A DNA stretch of 64,000 bases, taken from the NCBI GenBank assembly GCA_035764725.1, contig DASTYT010000010.1:1-64000 (forward strand). Reading direction: 5' to 3'. Made by a program: the position numbers and the translations under genes. The DNA comes from Candidatus Methylomirabilota bacterium. GTDB taxonomy: Bacteria; Methylomirabilota; Methylomirabilia; Rokubacteriales; CSP1-6. This document shows positions 27,391 to 35,658 of this stretch, piece by piece (positions within the stretch are counted from its first letter, which is position 1; each line of letters begins with the position of its first letter). The notes beneath the pieces were generated by a model, which was not told where the DNA came from, searched no databases, and saw only the letters and a program-made list of their open reading frames with translations.

Positions 27391-27777
27391 TCAGCGGGCG
27401 GCAGGGGACGGGGCGACCACCTCGTACTCCTCGGCGATCCAGACGGGTGACCGCGCGAGGTCGATGAAGCGCCGCTCGTCTTCGAGGAGCCGGCGTCCGG
27501 CGGCGCGCCCCTCCGGCGTGGCCCCCGAGGCGACGAGCGTGTCCAGGCTGTCGAACCAGAGCTCGGCGACGCCGTCGTATTCCTCGGGGCCGCCGCGCCC
27601 GCGACGGAGCCCCTCGTTCACGGGGCTCGTGAGGGTGTGCACCTGCACATAGCGTCGGGCGCCCAGCGCGGCCGCCGCCTCGCGCACCAGCGGCGCGTGA
27701 CGCTCGCGCCAGTAGCGCTGGAACTCCTCGCGGCTGAGATGCGGCTGGCGCCGGAGGCAGAACACGAGCTTGATCAT
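27391..27777 (-). CDS. EthD-domain (dimeric ferredoxin-like alpha/beta barrel) protein
   Basis: 128 residues. MIKLVFCLRRQPHLSREEFQRYW followed by RHAPLVREAA is the EthD signature. Members help degrade ethers and aromatic ketones or act as small-molecule cyclases or monooxygenases of the ABM/EthD fold. The start overlaps the Ldh-type stop as ATGA, so it is the last gene of the MetE-like/dioxygenase/dehydrogenase operon. Confidence 0.88.
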   Translation of the reverse strand: MIKLVFCLRRQPHLSREEFQRYWRERHAPLVREAAAALGARRYVQVHTLTSPVNEGLRRGRGGPEEYDGVAELWFDSLDTLVASGATPEGRAAGRRLLEDERRFIDLARSPVWIAEEYEVVAPSPAAR

Positions 27778-28877
27778 CGCGGCGCTCCCGCGGCCAGGAG
27801 GAACGACACCTTCGCCCGCTCGGCCACCTCGCGGAGCTGGACCATCAGGTCTTCGGGAACGGGCACGCCCGTCTCCAGTCGCTGTTGCCGGGTGATCAGC
27901 TCGGGGTCGCCCGCAACGAGCACGGGCTGGGCGGCGTCGGCCCGGCGCGCGCCGTGCAGCACCTCGATGACCTGGTCCAGATCCTCCTCGAATTCACCGG
28001 GGTCTCGGAAGGCGCGCGGGTCGATGGCGAGGAAGAAGTGGCCGATGTCGTGGGGGTCGGAGGGGCGCTGGGTGCGGTTGCGGATGGGAGAGAAAGACGA
28101 GCCGGAGAGGGTGCCGGCGAGGATGTGGACGAGCACGGCGAGGCCATAGCCCTTGTGGCCGCCGAGATCCCGCGTGCCCCCGAGGGGGGAGATGCCGCCC
28201 TCAGGCCGGTCGAACACGTAGCCGAAGGCCTGCTCGGGATCGGTGACCGCGCGGCCGTCACCGTCCACCACCCAGCCCGGAGGCACGGGCTTGTGATTGA
28301 GCTTGTAGACCTTCACCTTGCCGGCCGCCACGGTGGTGGTGGCCATGTCGAGGAGGAAGGGCGGATTGCGCCGGGCGGGCGCGGCGAAGGCGATGGGGTT
28401 CGTGCCCATCACCGGCTCGGCGCCGAAGGTCGGCACCATGGTGACGCCGCGGGTCGCGGAGGTCACGAGCCCGATCACGCCGCGGTCCGCCGCGATCTTG
28501 GCGTAGCAGCCGGCGGCGCCGAAGTGGTGCGAGTTCCGCACGGTGACCACGCCCACGCCGGCGGCGAGGCACTTGTCCACGGCGAGGTTCATGGCGTGCG
28601 CGGACACGGGATGACCCAGCGACGCGTCGGCGTCGATGAGCGCAAAGGCGGGGCCTTCCCGCACCGTCTTGAAGGTCGGCGTCATGTTGAGGCGACCCGC
28701 GCGCTGCTCGCGGTCGTAGGTCGGCAGCATGGAGATCCCGTGGGAATCCACGCCGCGGAGATCGGTCTCCACCATCATGTCCGCGGTGGTCTGGGCGTGC
28801 GGGGCGCTCATACCCCAGGCGGCGAGCACGGAGACGAGCTGATCGCGAATGACGTCGGCCTTGACGTTGGTCGGCAT
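27774..28877 (-). CDS. Ldh/MdhA-family NAD(P)-dependent 2-hydroxy-acid (malate/L-lactate/ureidoglycolate type) dehydrogenase
   Basis: 367 residues, normal for this family, which is unrelated in fold to classical malate dehydrogenases. Conserved features are GVDSHGISMLPTY near residue 42, the catalytic-type His in RNSHHFGAAG, GTNPIAFAAP, LLDMATTTVA and the Gly-rich GGHKGYGLAV. Such enzymes oxidise malate, lactate, sulfolactate or ureidoglycolate; the exact substrate is not set by the sequence. It lies 9 nt after the dioxygenase-like gene and overlaps EthD by 4 nt. Confidence 0.92.
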   Translation of the reverse strand: MPTNVKADVIRDQLVSVLAAWGMSAPHAQTTADMMVETDLRGVDSHGISMLPTYDREQRAGRLNMTPTFKTVREGPAFALIDADASLGHPVSAHAMNLAVDKCLAAGVGVVTVRNSHHFGAAGCYAKIAADRGVIGLVTSATRGVTMVPTFGAEPVMGTNPIAFAAPARRNPPFLLDMATTTVAAGKVKVYKLNHKPVPPGWVVDGDGRAVTDPEQAFGYVFDRPEGGISPLGGTRDLGGHKGYGLAVLVHILAGTLSGSSFSPIRNRTQRPSDPHDIGHFFLAIDPRAFRDPGEFEEDLDQVIEVLHGARRADAAQPVLVAGDPELITRQQRLETGVPVPEDLMVQLREVAERAKVSFLLAAGAPR

Positions 28878-28886
28878 GGCGCGCGC

Positions 28887-29837
28887 TCAGGGGGAGACGT
28901 GGCCGAGGAACTTCTTCGGCGGGTCGGCGCCCCACTGGCTCACGAAGCCCTCCTCGGCGGTCAGGAGATTGGAGCCGCTCTTCACATTGAGCCGGTCGGT
29001 GTCGGCCCAGCGCTCGTGCACCCGGCCCCACGGATCGGCCCAGTAGTCGTAGACCTGGCTCCCGAGGAGATGCCGGCCCACGCCCCACATGTGCTCGTAC
29101 TTGCCGAGCCCGGCCAGGTACTCGTGGTCCTTGAAGACGGCGTCCACGTCCGGCACCTCGAAGGACATGTGGTTGAGGCCGGCGCGCTCGTTCATCACGC
29201 AGAAGAGCGAGTGGTGGTCCACGTACTCGTCGCCGCAGTCGACCCGGTTGAACGAGCCGATGATGTTGTCCTTCGACCCCAAATAGATGTCGTCCGAGCC
29301 GATGAAGCCGAGCATGTCGCGGAACCAGGCCACGGTCTCCCGTACCTTGGGCGTGCCCAGCACTCCATGACCGATACGCTTGATGGGGGCGGGGGACTTG
29401 GGCAGGCGCAGCACCCGGCCGGCGCGGCGCAGCGGATCGTTGCCGGTGTTCATCTCATCGCGCGCCACGGCGATCTCGGGGAGGGCGGCGATCCCGTGCA
29501 CCACTTCCATCTGATACCCATTGGGCTCGCGGAGCCGCACCCGCTTGCCCCCGCCTGGCTCGTCGAGGGGCTCGACAGGGGAGGCGCCGGGCGCCTTCGC
29601 GATTCGGACGAGGTCATCCTCGCTCGCCGCGAGGTAGGCGAAGCCGATGAAGGCGGCGTCGGCGGCCTTGTGCGTGACGTGGATGTGGTGCCGGGGTCCG
29701 GTGCCGCGCATGTAGAGGGCGTCGGGGGTGCGCGCGGCGCGGATCATCCCGAAGTGGGTGAGGAACTCCTCCTGCGCGTCGAGATCCGGCGCGTGGAGGC
29801 GGCCGAAGGCGAGGTCGCGCACCTTGATGACCGGCAT
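28887..29837 (-). CDS. VOC-superfamily, type I extradiol dioxygenase-like protein
   Basis: 316 residues, two glyoxalase-like modules as in 2,3-dihydroxybiphenyl and catechol 2,3-dioxygenases. The putative iron triad is intact in the second module: His in KRIGHGVLG, His in GLNHMSFEV and Glu in GRVHERW. The N-terminus is VIKVRDLAFGRLHAPDLD. The ATG at 29837 has AGGAGA 8 nt upstream and is preferred over the long upstream frame. Ring cleavage of a catechol is the likely role. Its neighbours, an EthD protein and a hydroxy-acid dehydrogenase, fit an aromatic-compound catabolic operon. Confidence 0.88.
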   Translation of the reverse strand: MPVIKVRDLAFGRLHAPDLDAQEEFLTHFGMIRAARTPDALYMRGTGPRHHIHVTHKAADAAFIGFAYLAASEDDLVRIAKAPGASPVEPLDEPGGGKRVRLREPNGYQMEVVHGIAALPEIAVARDEMNTGNDPLRRAGRVLRLPKSPAPIKRIGHGVLGTPKVRETVAWFRDMLGFIGSDDIYLGSKDNIIGSFNRVDCGDEYVDHHSLFCVMNERAGLNHMSFEVPDVDAVFKDHEYLAGLGKYEHMWGVGRHLLGSQVYDYWADPWGRVHERWADTDRLNVKSGSNLLTAEEGFVSQWGADPPKKFLGHVSP

Positions 29838-29848
29838 GACAGGGTCTC

Positions 29849-31006
29849 CTATCCAGCGAAGGTGAAGCGGGGATCCGCGGCGGGAATGTCCACCTCGGGA
29901 AGGCGGAGCTCGCGGCGGACGATGTTGGCGCCGAGATTGATGCTGACGGACTTGTAGAAGGCGATGCGGCGGGCCAGGCCCTCGCGGCCGAACCCGCAGT
30001 CGGTGGAGAGGATGAGCCGCTCGGGGGGCACGTGCTCCAGCGCCTTCCGGGTGATGCCGGCCACGAACTCCGGCGGCTCCACCGCCGCGATGGAGTGGTT
30101 CACCACGCCGATGGCGATCTTCTTGTCGGTGCGGTGCTTCCCGAGCAGGTGGAGGTCGCGCCCGTTCGTGGACGCGCACTCCAGCGTGAGCACGTCGGCG
30201 TCGGTGGCGAGGAGATAGGGCAGGGAGCGTTCGTAGCTCGGCCGCTCCCAGTGCAACGGTTGCTGATTGGGATTGCCCCAGCAGGTGTGCAGCCAGATCT
30301 CGGTGTCCACGCCCGCGATCTCGCGATTGACCGCCTCGGTATAGAACTCGAGGTCCTTGTCGCTCGCGCCCTGAGCGCCTCCGATGTGGTGCTGGGGCTC
30401 TTCGACCTGGATGACGCGGCAGCCTGCCGCCGCCACCTTGCGCAGCTCGGCGTTGAAGATGTCGGCGAGGGCAAGGATGAGATCGCGATCGGCGGCGTAG
30501 TGCCGGTTCACGAGCATCTTGGCGAGGGACTGGGCGGTGATGGCGCCGAACTTGACGGGGCGCGCAGTCATGCGCTGGGCGACCTTGAAGAGGGCGTCGT
30601 ACTGGAGGTCGCCGCCGTCCACCGCCGCGCCTACCACCGCAGGCTGATAGGCCTCCATCACCTCGTAGAGGATGTGCCCGGGCTTGAGCGAGGTCCAGCC
30701 GCGGCCCGCCGACCGGTCCACATGGCCCGTGATGCCGCGCAGCCGCTCGATCACGTAGAAGAACCAGGACTTGCCACCCACCGTGAGATCGAAGCGCGAG
30801 TCGCCGTCGGTCACGATGTGAAGGCCGGCCGACTCCTGCTCGCGGATCAGGCACGCCACCGCGTCCAGGTACTGCTCGCGGAAGCGCGAATCGCCCAGCG
30901 CGTCCTTGAAGCCGCGGCCGCGCAGCTCCTCGGTGAACCAGTGAGGGCGGGGATAGGACCCGGTGATGCTTGTGGGGAGGATCTGGCCACGCGTGGCGTT
31001 GAGCAT
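29849..31006 (-). CDS. MetE-like barrel protein (cobalamin-independent methionine synthase family)
   Basis: 385 residues, start at MLNATRGQILPTSITGSYPRP. The fold's markers are TGSYPRP, the acidic GLHIVTDGDSRF, VEEPQHH, the zinc-ligand-like HTCWGN (His, Cys) and STDCGFGRE (Cys). It is not a full MetE, as it lacks the N-terminal half; relatives include epoxyalkane:CoM transferases and uncharacterised methyltransferases. It is the first gene of a four-gene operon with the extradiol dioxygenase, Ldh-type dehydrogenase and EthD protein, and could demethylate or dealkylate a methoxylated aromatic (inference). Confidence 0.85.
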   Translation of the reverse strand: MLNATRGQILPTSITGSYPRPHWFTEELRGRGFKDALGDSRFREQYLDAVACLIREQESAGLHIVTDGDSRFDLTVGGKSWFFYVIERLRGITGHVDRSAGRGWTSLKPGHILYEVMEAYQPAVVGAAVDGGDLQYDALFKVAQRMTARPVKFGAITAQSLAKMLVNRHYAADRDLILALADIFNAELRKVAAAGCRVIQVEEPQHHIGGAQGASDKDLEFYTEAVNREIAGVDTEIWLHTCWGNPNQQPLHWERPSYERSLPYLLATDADVLTLECASTNGRDLHLLGKHRTDKKIAIGVVNHSIAAVEPPEFVAGITRKALEHVPPERLILSTDCGFGREGLARRIAFYKSVSINLGANIVRRELRLPEVDIPAADPRFTFAG

Positions 31007-31062
31007 GGGCAGACTCTGCGCGGCGCCCCCGCGGGCTGTCAAGCCCGGCGACCCCCGATGCA

Positions 31063-31091
31063 TTGACATTCGGCGGCGCAGCCCCTAGTGT
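31063..31091 (+). promoter_or_regulatory. Candidate sigma-70 type promoter of the liv operon
   Basis: A perfect -35 hexamer TTGACA (31063-31068) is separated by 17 nt from TAGTGT (31086-31091), which keeps the T, A and final T of a -10 box. It lies 53 bp upstream of the binding-protein start in the 137-bp divergent gap with the MetE-like gene. Confidence 0.5.
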
Positions 31092-31143
31092 TCGCACGAT
31101 TGGTCGACCGGCCGTCGCTCTAACCCTCATCGGGGAGGGCAGC

Positions 31144-32352
31144 ATGCTCGGACTACACCGGATCGGTCGGCGCGGCGCCGGCGCCGCCCTCGCGCTGCTC
31201 ATGGTCGCCGCGCCGGCGTTGGCCGCCCCGTCCGGCCCGCCCATCCGCATCGGCGGCACCCTGGCCCTCACCGGCCCCCTCGCCCCCACCGCGCTGCTGC
31301 ATAAGATCGCGGGCGAGATTTACGTGGAGGAGCTCAACAAAGGCAACGGGCTGCTCGGACGCCCGGTGGAGTGGGTGCTGCTCGACGATCAGTCCAAGGC
31401 CGATGTCACGCGGAGTCTTTACGAGAAGCTCATCACCGTCGACAAGGTCGACCTCATCATCGGGCCCTACGCGACGGGCGGCATCCTGTCGGCGATGTCG
31501 GTGGCGGAGCGGTACCAGAAGATCTACGTGCACCACTCGTTCGGCATGCCCCACCTGGCCAAGTACGCGTACCACTTCCCCACCGCGGCCTTCGGCCCGG
31601 AGCCGGCGAAGACCGTTCCCACTCTGGTGTACGACGCGCTCGCCGCCACATCGAAGCCGCCGAAGACCGTGGCCATCGTGACCAGCAAGTTCCCGTCCGC
31701 CCAGTTCCAGTCCTCGGGCGCGAAGGAGGTGGCGGAGAAGCGCGGACTCAAGGTGCCGCTCTACATCGAGTACGAGTTCGGCACGCGCGACTTTGGCGCC
31801 ATTGCCGCGCGCATCAAGGACGCCAACGCGGATTTCCTGTGGATCGGGGCCCTGGGTCTCGATGGCAATCAGATCCTGGAGGCGCTCAAGAAGCTGGACT
31901 ACACGCCGTCGCGCCATTTCCACCTCTTTCCCGCGCCCGGTCCGCTGGCGCTCGCGCCCGACGGCAAGCTCGCTCTCTCTCACACCTTCTACGAGGAGCA
32001 CCCGCCGATGCTCAACAACACGGGCGCGGCGAAGCTGATCCCGCTCTTCCGCGAGCGCGCGGCGAAGGCGAACGTCCCGTACACGGTCGTGGACTCCCAG
32101 GTCGCCAACTCCTTTGCCGCCTGGCAGGTGATCGAGGCGGCGGTTACCGCCACGAAGAGCCTGGACGACAAGGTGCTCGGCGAGTGGATCAAGAAGAACC
32201 GCATCGACACCATCGTGGGGCGCTTGCGCTTCGACGGCCCCAACAACTACGGCGACGACCTCTCGAAGGTGAAGCAGGTGCAGGACGGCAAGTGGGTGGT
32301 GGTATGGCCCAAGGAGTTCGCCGCCCCCGGCGCCCGCCTGCTGCCCCCGTGA
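31144..32352 (+). CDS. Branched-chain amino acid/amide-type ABC transporter substrate-binding protein
   Basis: 402 residues of the periplasmic type I (LivK-like) fold. The signal peptide runs to about ALAAPSG. Then come IRIGGTLALTGPLAP, ELNKGNGLLGRPVEWVLLDDQS and VDLIIGPYATGG, the classic N-terminal lobe. A GGGAGGG ribosome site precedes ATG 31144. Ligands of such proteins include branched amino acids, amides, urea and aromatic acids; this one is not assigned. It is the first gene of a complete transporter, followed 4 nt later by livH. Confidence 0.93.
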   Translation: MLGLHRIGRRGAGAALALLMVAAPALAAPSGPPIRIGGTLALTGPLAPTALLHKIAGEIYVEELNKGNGLLGRPVEWVLLDDQSKADVTRSLYEKLITVDKVDLIIGPYATGGILSAMSVAERYQKIYVHHSFGMPHLAKYAYHFPTAAFGPEPAKTVPTLVYDALAATSKPPKTVAIVTSKFPSAQFQSSGAKEVAEKRGLKVPLYIEYEFGTRDFGAIAARIKDANADFLWIGALGLDGNQILEALKKLDYTPSRHFHLFPAPGPLALAPDGKLALSHTFYEEHPPMLNNTGAAKLIPLFRERAAKANVPYTVVDSQVANSFAAWQVIEAAVTATKSLDDKVLGEWIKKNRIDTIVGRLRFDGPNNYGDDLSKVKQVQDGKWVVVWPKEFAAPGARLLPP

Positions 32353-32356
32353 TCGC

Positions 32357-33208
32357 TTGCCGAGCCTGACCCTTCTCGGGCAGGCGCTGGTGTCGGGCCT
32401 CCTCGCGGGGGGCCTCTACGCGCTGCTGGCGCTCGGGCTCAGCCTGTCGTGGGGCCTGCTGCGCCTGGTCAACCTCGCATACTTCGCCCTCGCTCTACTC
32501 GGCGCGTACCTCACCTATCAGCTCGGCGTGGCCTTCCACGTCCCTCCCTGGCTTGCGGTGCTCGCCATCGTGCCCGCGTTCTTCCTCGTCGGCGTCCTTC
32601 TCCACCTCGTCTTCGCCTACTTCCGGGTCACCGAGTTCACCTCGCTACTGGTGACCTTCGGCCTCACCGTCATCCTCGAGTCCGTGATCCAGTGGTTCTG
32701 GACGGCGGACTTCCGCCGCTACGAGACCCCGTACGCGACGGCTTCGCTGCGGGCCGGGCCGATCTTCGTCCCGCTGCTCGAGCTGGCCGCGTGCGTGACC
32801 GCGGTGGCGCTGGCCCTGGGCACGTGGGCGTGGCTCCGTTTCACCTACGTCGGCAAGTCACTGCGGGCCAGCGCCGAGGATCCGGCCATGGCCGCCGCCT
32901 TCGGCGTGAACCACCGGGCGCAGGCGCTGCTCCTCTCGGGCGTGAGCGCGGCCTATGCTGGCATCGCCGGGGCCTTCATCGCCCTGATCGCCACCCTGGC
33001 GCCCGCTCAGATCTGGGCGTGGGTCGGCGTGGTGTTCGCGGTCGCCATCATCGGCGGCCTCGCCAATCCCATCGGCGCGCTGCTCGCGGGGCTCTTCATC
33101 GGGATCAGCGAGTCGCTCACGATGGCGGTGGTGGCGCCGGCCTGGGCGCCCCTGGTGTCGTTCTCCGCGCTGATCGTGCTGCTGATCGCGCGGCCGGGGC
33201 GCGCGTGA
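32357..33208 (+). CDS. livH: Branched-chain amino acid-type ABC permease (LivH)
   Basis: 283 residues, about eight membrane segments. The TTG start at 32357 follows the binding-protein stop by 4 nt; a downstream start would remove the first helix. Family segments are GLYALLALGLSLSWGLLRLVNLAY near the start and the GVNHRAQALLLSGVSAAYAGIAGAF coupling region. The stop overlaps the next gene's GTG start (GTGA). Confidence 0.92.
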   Translation: MPSLTLLGQALVSGLLAGGLYALLALGLSLSWGLLRLVNLAYFALALLGAYLTYQLGVAFHVPPWLAVLAIVPAFFLVGVLLHLVFAYFRVTEFTSLLVTFGLTVILESVIQWFWTADFRRYETPYATASLRAGPIFVPLLELAACVTAVALALGTWAWLRFTYVGKSLRASAEDPAMAAAFGVNHRAQALLLSGVSAAYAGIAGAFIALIATLAPAQIWAWVGVVFAVAIIGGLANPIGALLAGLFIGISESLTMAVVAPAWAPLVSFSALIVLLIARPGRA

Positions 33209-34944
33209 CAGCGAGCGCGCGGCCGGTCGTCGTCGCCCTGGCGGCGGTCTTCGTGGGCCTGGCCGCCCTCCTCGAGGCGGGGCTGCCCGCCTTCTACGAG
33301 TCGTTCCTCTACCTGATCTTCTCGTGGATGGCGCTCGCCACGAGCTGGAGCCTCCTCAGCGGCTATGCCGGCTACTTCAGCTTCGGGCACGGCGCGTTCT
33401 TCGGCGCCGGCATGTACACGACGGCAACCTTGACCGCCGGGCTCGGCGTGCCGTTCCTGTGGACGCTGCCCGCCGCGGGTCTCGTGGCGGCGCTTTTGGC
33501 CGCCGGCATCGGCGCGGTCGTGTTCCGGGTGCGGCAGCTCCGCGGCGAGCTCTTCGGCCTTCTGACCCTGGCGATCACTTTCGTGCTCGCCACGATCGTG
33601 CTCAACACGCGGATTGACGGCGGCCCCGGCGTGTATCTGAGCGGGGTCGCGCTGCCTCGGCTGGCGCGCTCGCCGACGGGGACGCTGTATCTGCTCGCCC
33701 TGACCCTCGCGGTGGGCACGGTGGGCCTGGCCTACGCCATCACGCGGTCGCGCTTCGGGCTTGGACTCTACGCCATCCACGACGACGAGGACGTGGCCGA
33801 GGTGGAGGGCGTTCCCACGTTCCGCTACAAGCTCACCGCCTTCGTGCTGTCGGCGGGCATCGCGGGGATGGCGGGAGGTGTCCAGGCCGTCTACGTCAGC
33901 TACATCACCGTGGGTGAGACCTTCTCGATCACGGTGCCCCTCTATGTCGTCCTGATGAGCGTGCTGGGCGGCGCGCGGCACTGGCTGGGCCCCGCGGTGG
34001 GGGCGGCCATCATCGCGTCGTCGCTTTACGTCTTCACCGGCGGCGCCCAGGCCATTCTCGGGCGGGCGGTAGTGGCCCTCGTCCTCGTCCTCGTGATCCT
34101 GCTGCTTCCGGACGGCGTGGTGCCGGCGCTCCTGGGTCAGCGACGCGGCCGCCGGCCGGCCGCGGTGTCGGTGCGCGCGGCGCCCACGCCCGCGACGGCA
34201 GCCCGGGTGGGGGACGGGGGCGCCCTCGAGTGCCGCGACGTCTGGAAGGCCTTCGGCGGTATCCAAGCGCTGCGGGGCGTGAGCGTGCAGGTGGCGGCGG
34301 GCGAGATCGTGGGGCTCGTCGGCCCCAACGGCTCGGGCAAGACCACGTTGATCAACGTGATCAGCGGGCACTACGCGGCGGACCGCGGGCGCGTCGCGCT
34401 CGACGAGCACGTCCTCACCGGGCACCCCGCGCACGAGATCGCTGCGCGGGGCGTCTCGCGCACCTACCAGATCCCGCGCCCCTTCGCCCGTCTCAGCGTG
34501 CTGGAGAACGTGACGGTGGCCGCCACCTTCGGCCGCGCGCGGCATCCCGCGCGGGAGGCGCGCGCCGCCGCGCTCGGCTGGCTCGAGTTCACGGGCCTCG
34601 CCGCGCGCGCGCACGCGCTGCCCGGCGCGCTGAACCTGCACGAGCGGAAGTTCCTGGAGCTCGCCCGCGCGCTCGCCGCCGAGCCGCGTCTGATCCTCCT
34701 CGACGAGGTCCTGTCCGGGCTCAACCCTGTCGAGATCGCCAGCGCCATCCGGCTCGTGCGCGCGATCCGCGAGCGCGGGGTCAGCATTCTCTTCGTGGAT
34801 CACCTCATGCGGGCGGTGCTCGAGCTCGCCGACCGTGTGATCGTGCTGAACGAGGGCGAGGTGATCGCGTCGGGCCGCCCGCGTGAGGCGATGGCCGATC
34901 CACGCGTGATCGCGGTCTACCTGGGGACCTCGCATGCTGCTTGA
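33205..34944 (+). CDS. LivM-LivG fusion: branched-chain-type ABC permease joined to its ATPase
   Basis: 579 residues from GTG 33205. Residues ~1-310 are the LivM permease (SGYAGYFSFGHGAFFG, about nine hydrophobic segments, SVLGGARHWLGPAVGA). An Arg/Ala-rich linker (~312-340) leads to an ATPase domain with Walker A GPNGSGKTT (373-381), Q-loop Gln422 and Walker B LILLDE (496-501). The ABC signature LSGGQ/LSYGQ is degenerate, reading LNLHERKFLELARAL (from ~476), a variant known in some LivG-like proteins. Fusing the two subunits fixes their stoichiometry. The 3' end overlaps livF by 11 nt. Confidence 0.92.
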   Translation: MTASARPVVVALAAVFVGLAALLEAGLPAFYESFLYLIFSWMALATSWSLLSGYAGYFSFGHGAFFGAGMYTTATLTAGLGVPFLWTLPAAGLVAALLAAGIGAVVFRVRQLRGELFGLLTLAITFVLATIVLNTRIDGGPGVYLSGVALPRLARSPTGTLYLLALTLAVGTVGLAYAITRSRFGLGLYAIHDDEDVAEVEGVPTFRYKLTAFVLSAGIAGMAGGVQAVYVSYITVGETFSITVPLYVVLMSVLGGARHWLGPAVGAAIIASSLYVFTGGAQAILGRAVVALVLVLVILLLPDGVVPALLGQRRGRRPAAVSVRAAPTPATAARVGDGGALECRDVWKAFGGIQALRGVSVQVAAGEIVGLVGPNGSGKTTLINVISGHYAADRGRVALDEHVLTGHPAHEIAARGVSRTYQIPRPFARLSVLENVTVAATFGRARHPAREARAAALGWLEFTGLAARAHALPGALNLHERKFLELARALAAEPRLILLDEVLSGLNPVEIASAIRLVRAIRERGVSILFVDHLMRAVLELADRVIVLNEGEVIASGRPREAMADPRVIAVYLGTSHAA

Positions 34945-35650
34945 GGCGCGCGGGCTGTCCGTCGCCTACGGGGACGCGCCCGCCATCTGGGATGCCTCGC
35001 TCGCGGTGGGGGAGGGGGAGGTGGTGGCGGTGATCGGGCCCAACGGGGCGGGAAAGACCACGCTCGTCAACACCATCGCAGGTCTCCAGCGCGCGCGGGC
35101 GGGCACGCTCGCCTTCGACGGCGCGGATCTCAGGAGCGTGCGAAGCCATCTCGTGTGCCGCCACGGCATCGCGCTGGTGCCCGAGGGACGCCGGCTCTTC
35201 ACCCGCATGTCGGTCGAGGAGAACCTCGAGATGGGCGCGTATCGCGGCGAGGCGCGGCGTCGGCGCACCGAGACCCTCGAGCACGTCTACGGGCTCTTCC
35301 CCATCCTCGGCCAGCGCCGGCGTCAGCTCGCGGGCTCGCTGTCGGGCGGGCAGCAGCAGATGGTGGCCATCGGCCGCGCTCTCATGGCCCGGCCGCGGCT
35401 CCTGCTGATGGACGAGCCCTCCCTCGGTCTCGCGCCGGCCGTCGTCGATCTGCTGTTCGAGATCGCCCACGCCATCCACCGAGAGGGGGTGGCGATCCTC
35501 CTGGTCGAGCAGAACGTGGCGCGCGCCCTCGAGATCGCGAGTCGGGCGTACGTACTCGAGGAGGGGCGCATCGTCGCCGAGGGGCCCGCCGGCGCGCTGC
35601 GCGACGATCCGCGCATCCGTCAGGCCTATCTCGGTCTCGCCCCCGCGTGA
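34934..35650 (+). CDS. livF: Branched-chain amino acid-type ABC ATPase (LivF)
   Basis: 238 residues, normal for LivF. Walker A is GPNGAGKTT, the signature is SLSGGQQQM, Walker B is LLLMDEPS with LGLAP, and the switch His is replaced by Gln in LVEQN, as usual for LivF. Unlike the fused LivG domain, all ATPase motifs are canonical here, so one canonical and one degenerate signature are expected in the heterodimer. The start overlaps the LivM-LivG 3' end. Confidence 0.95.
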   Translation: MLLEARGLSVAYGDAPAIWDASLAVGEGEVVAVIGPNGAGKTTLVNTIAGLQRARAGTLAFDGADLRSVRSHLVCRHGIALVPEGRRLFTRMSVEENLEMGAYRGEARRRRTETLEHVYGLFPILGQRRRQLAGSLSGGQQQMVAIGRALMARPRLLLMDEPSLGLAPAVVDLLFEIAHAIHREGVAILLVEQNVARALEIASRAYVLEEGRIVAEGPAGALRDDPRIRQAYLGLAPA

Positions 35651-35658
35651 CCGCGGGG

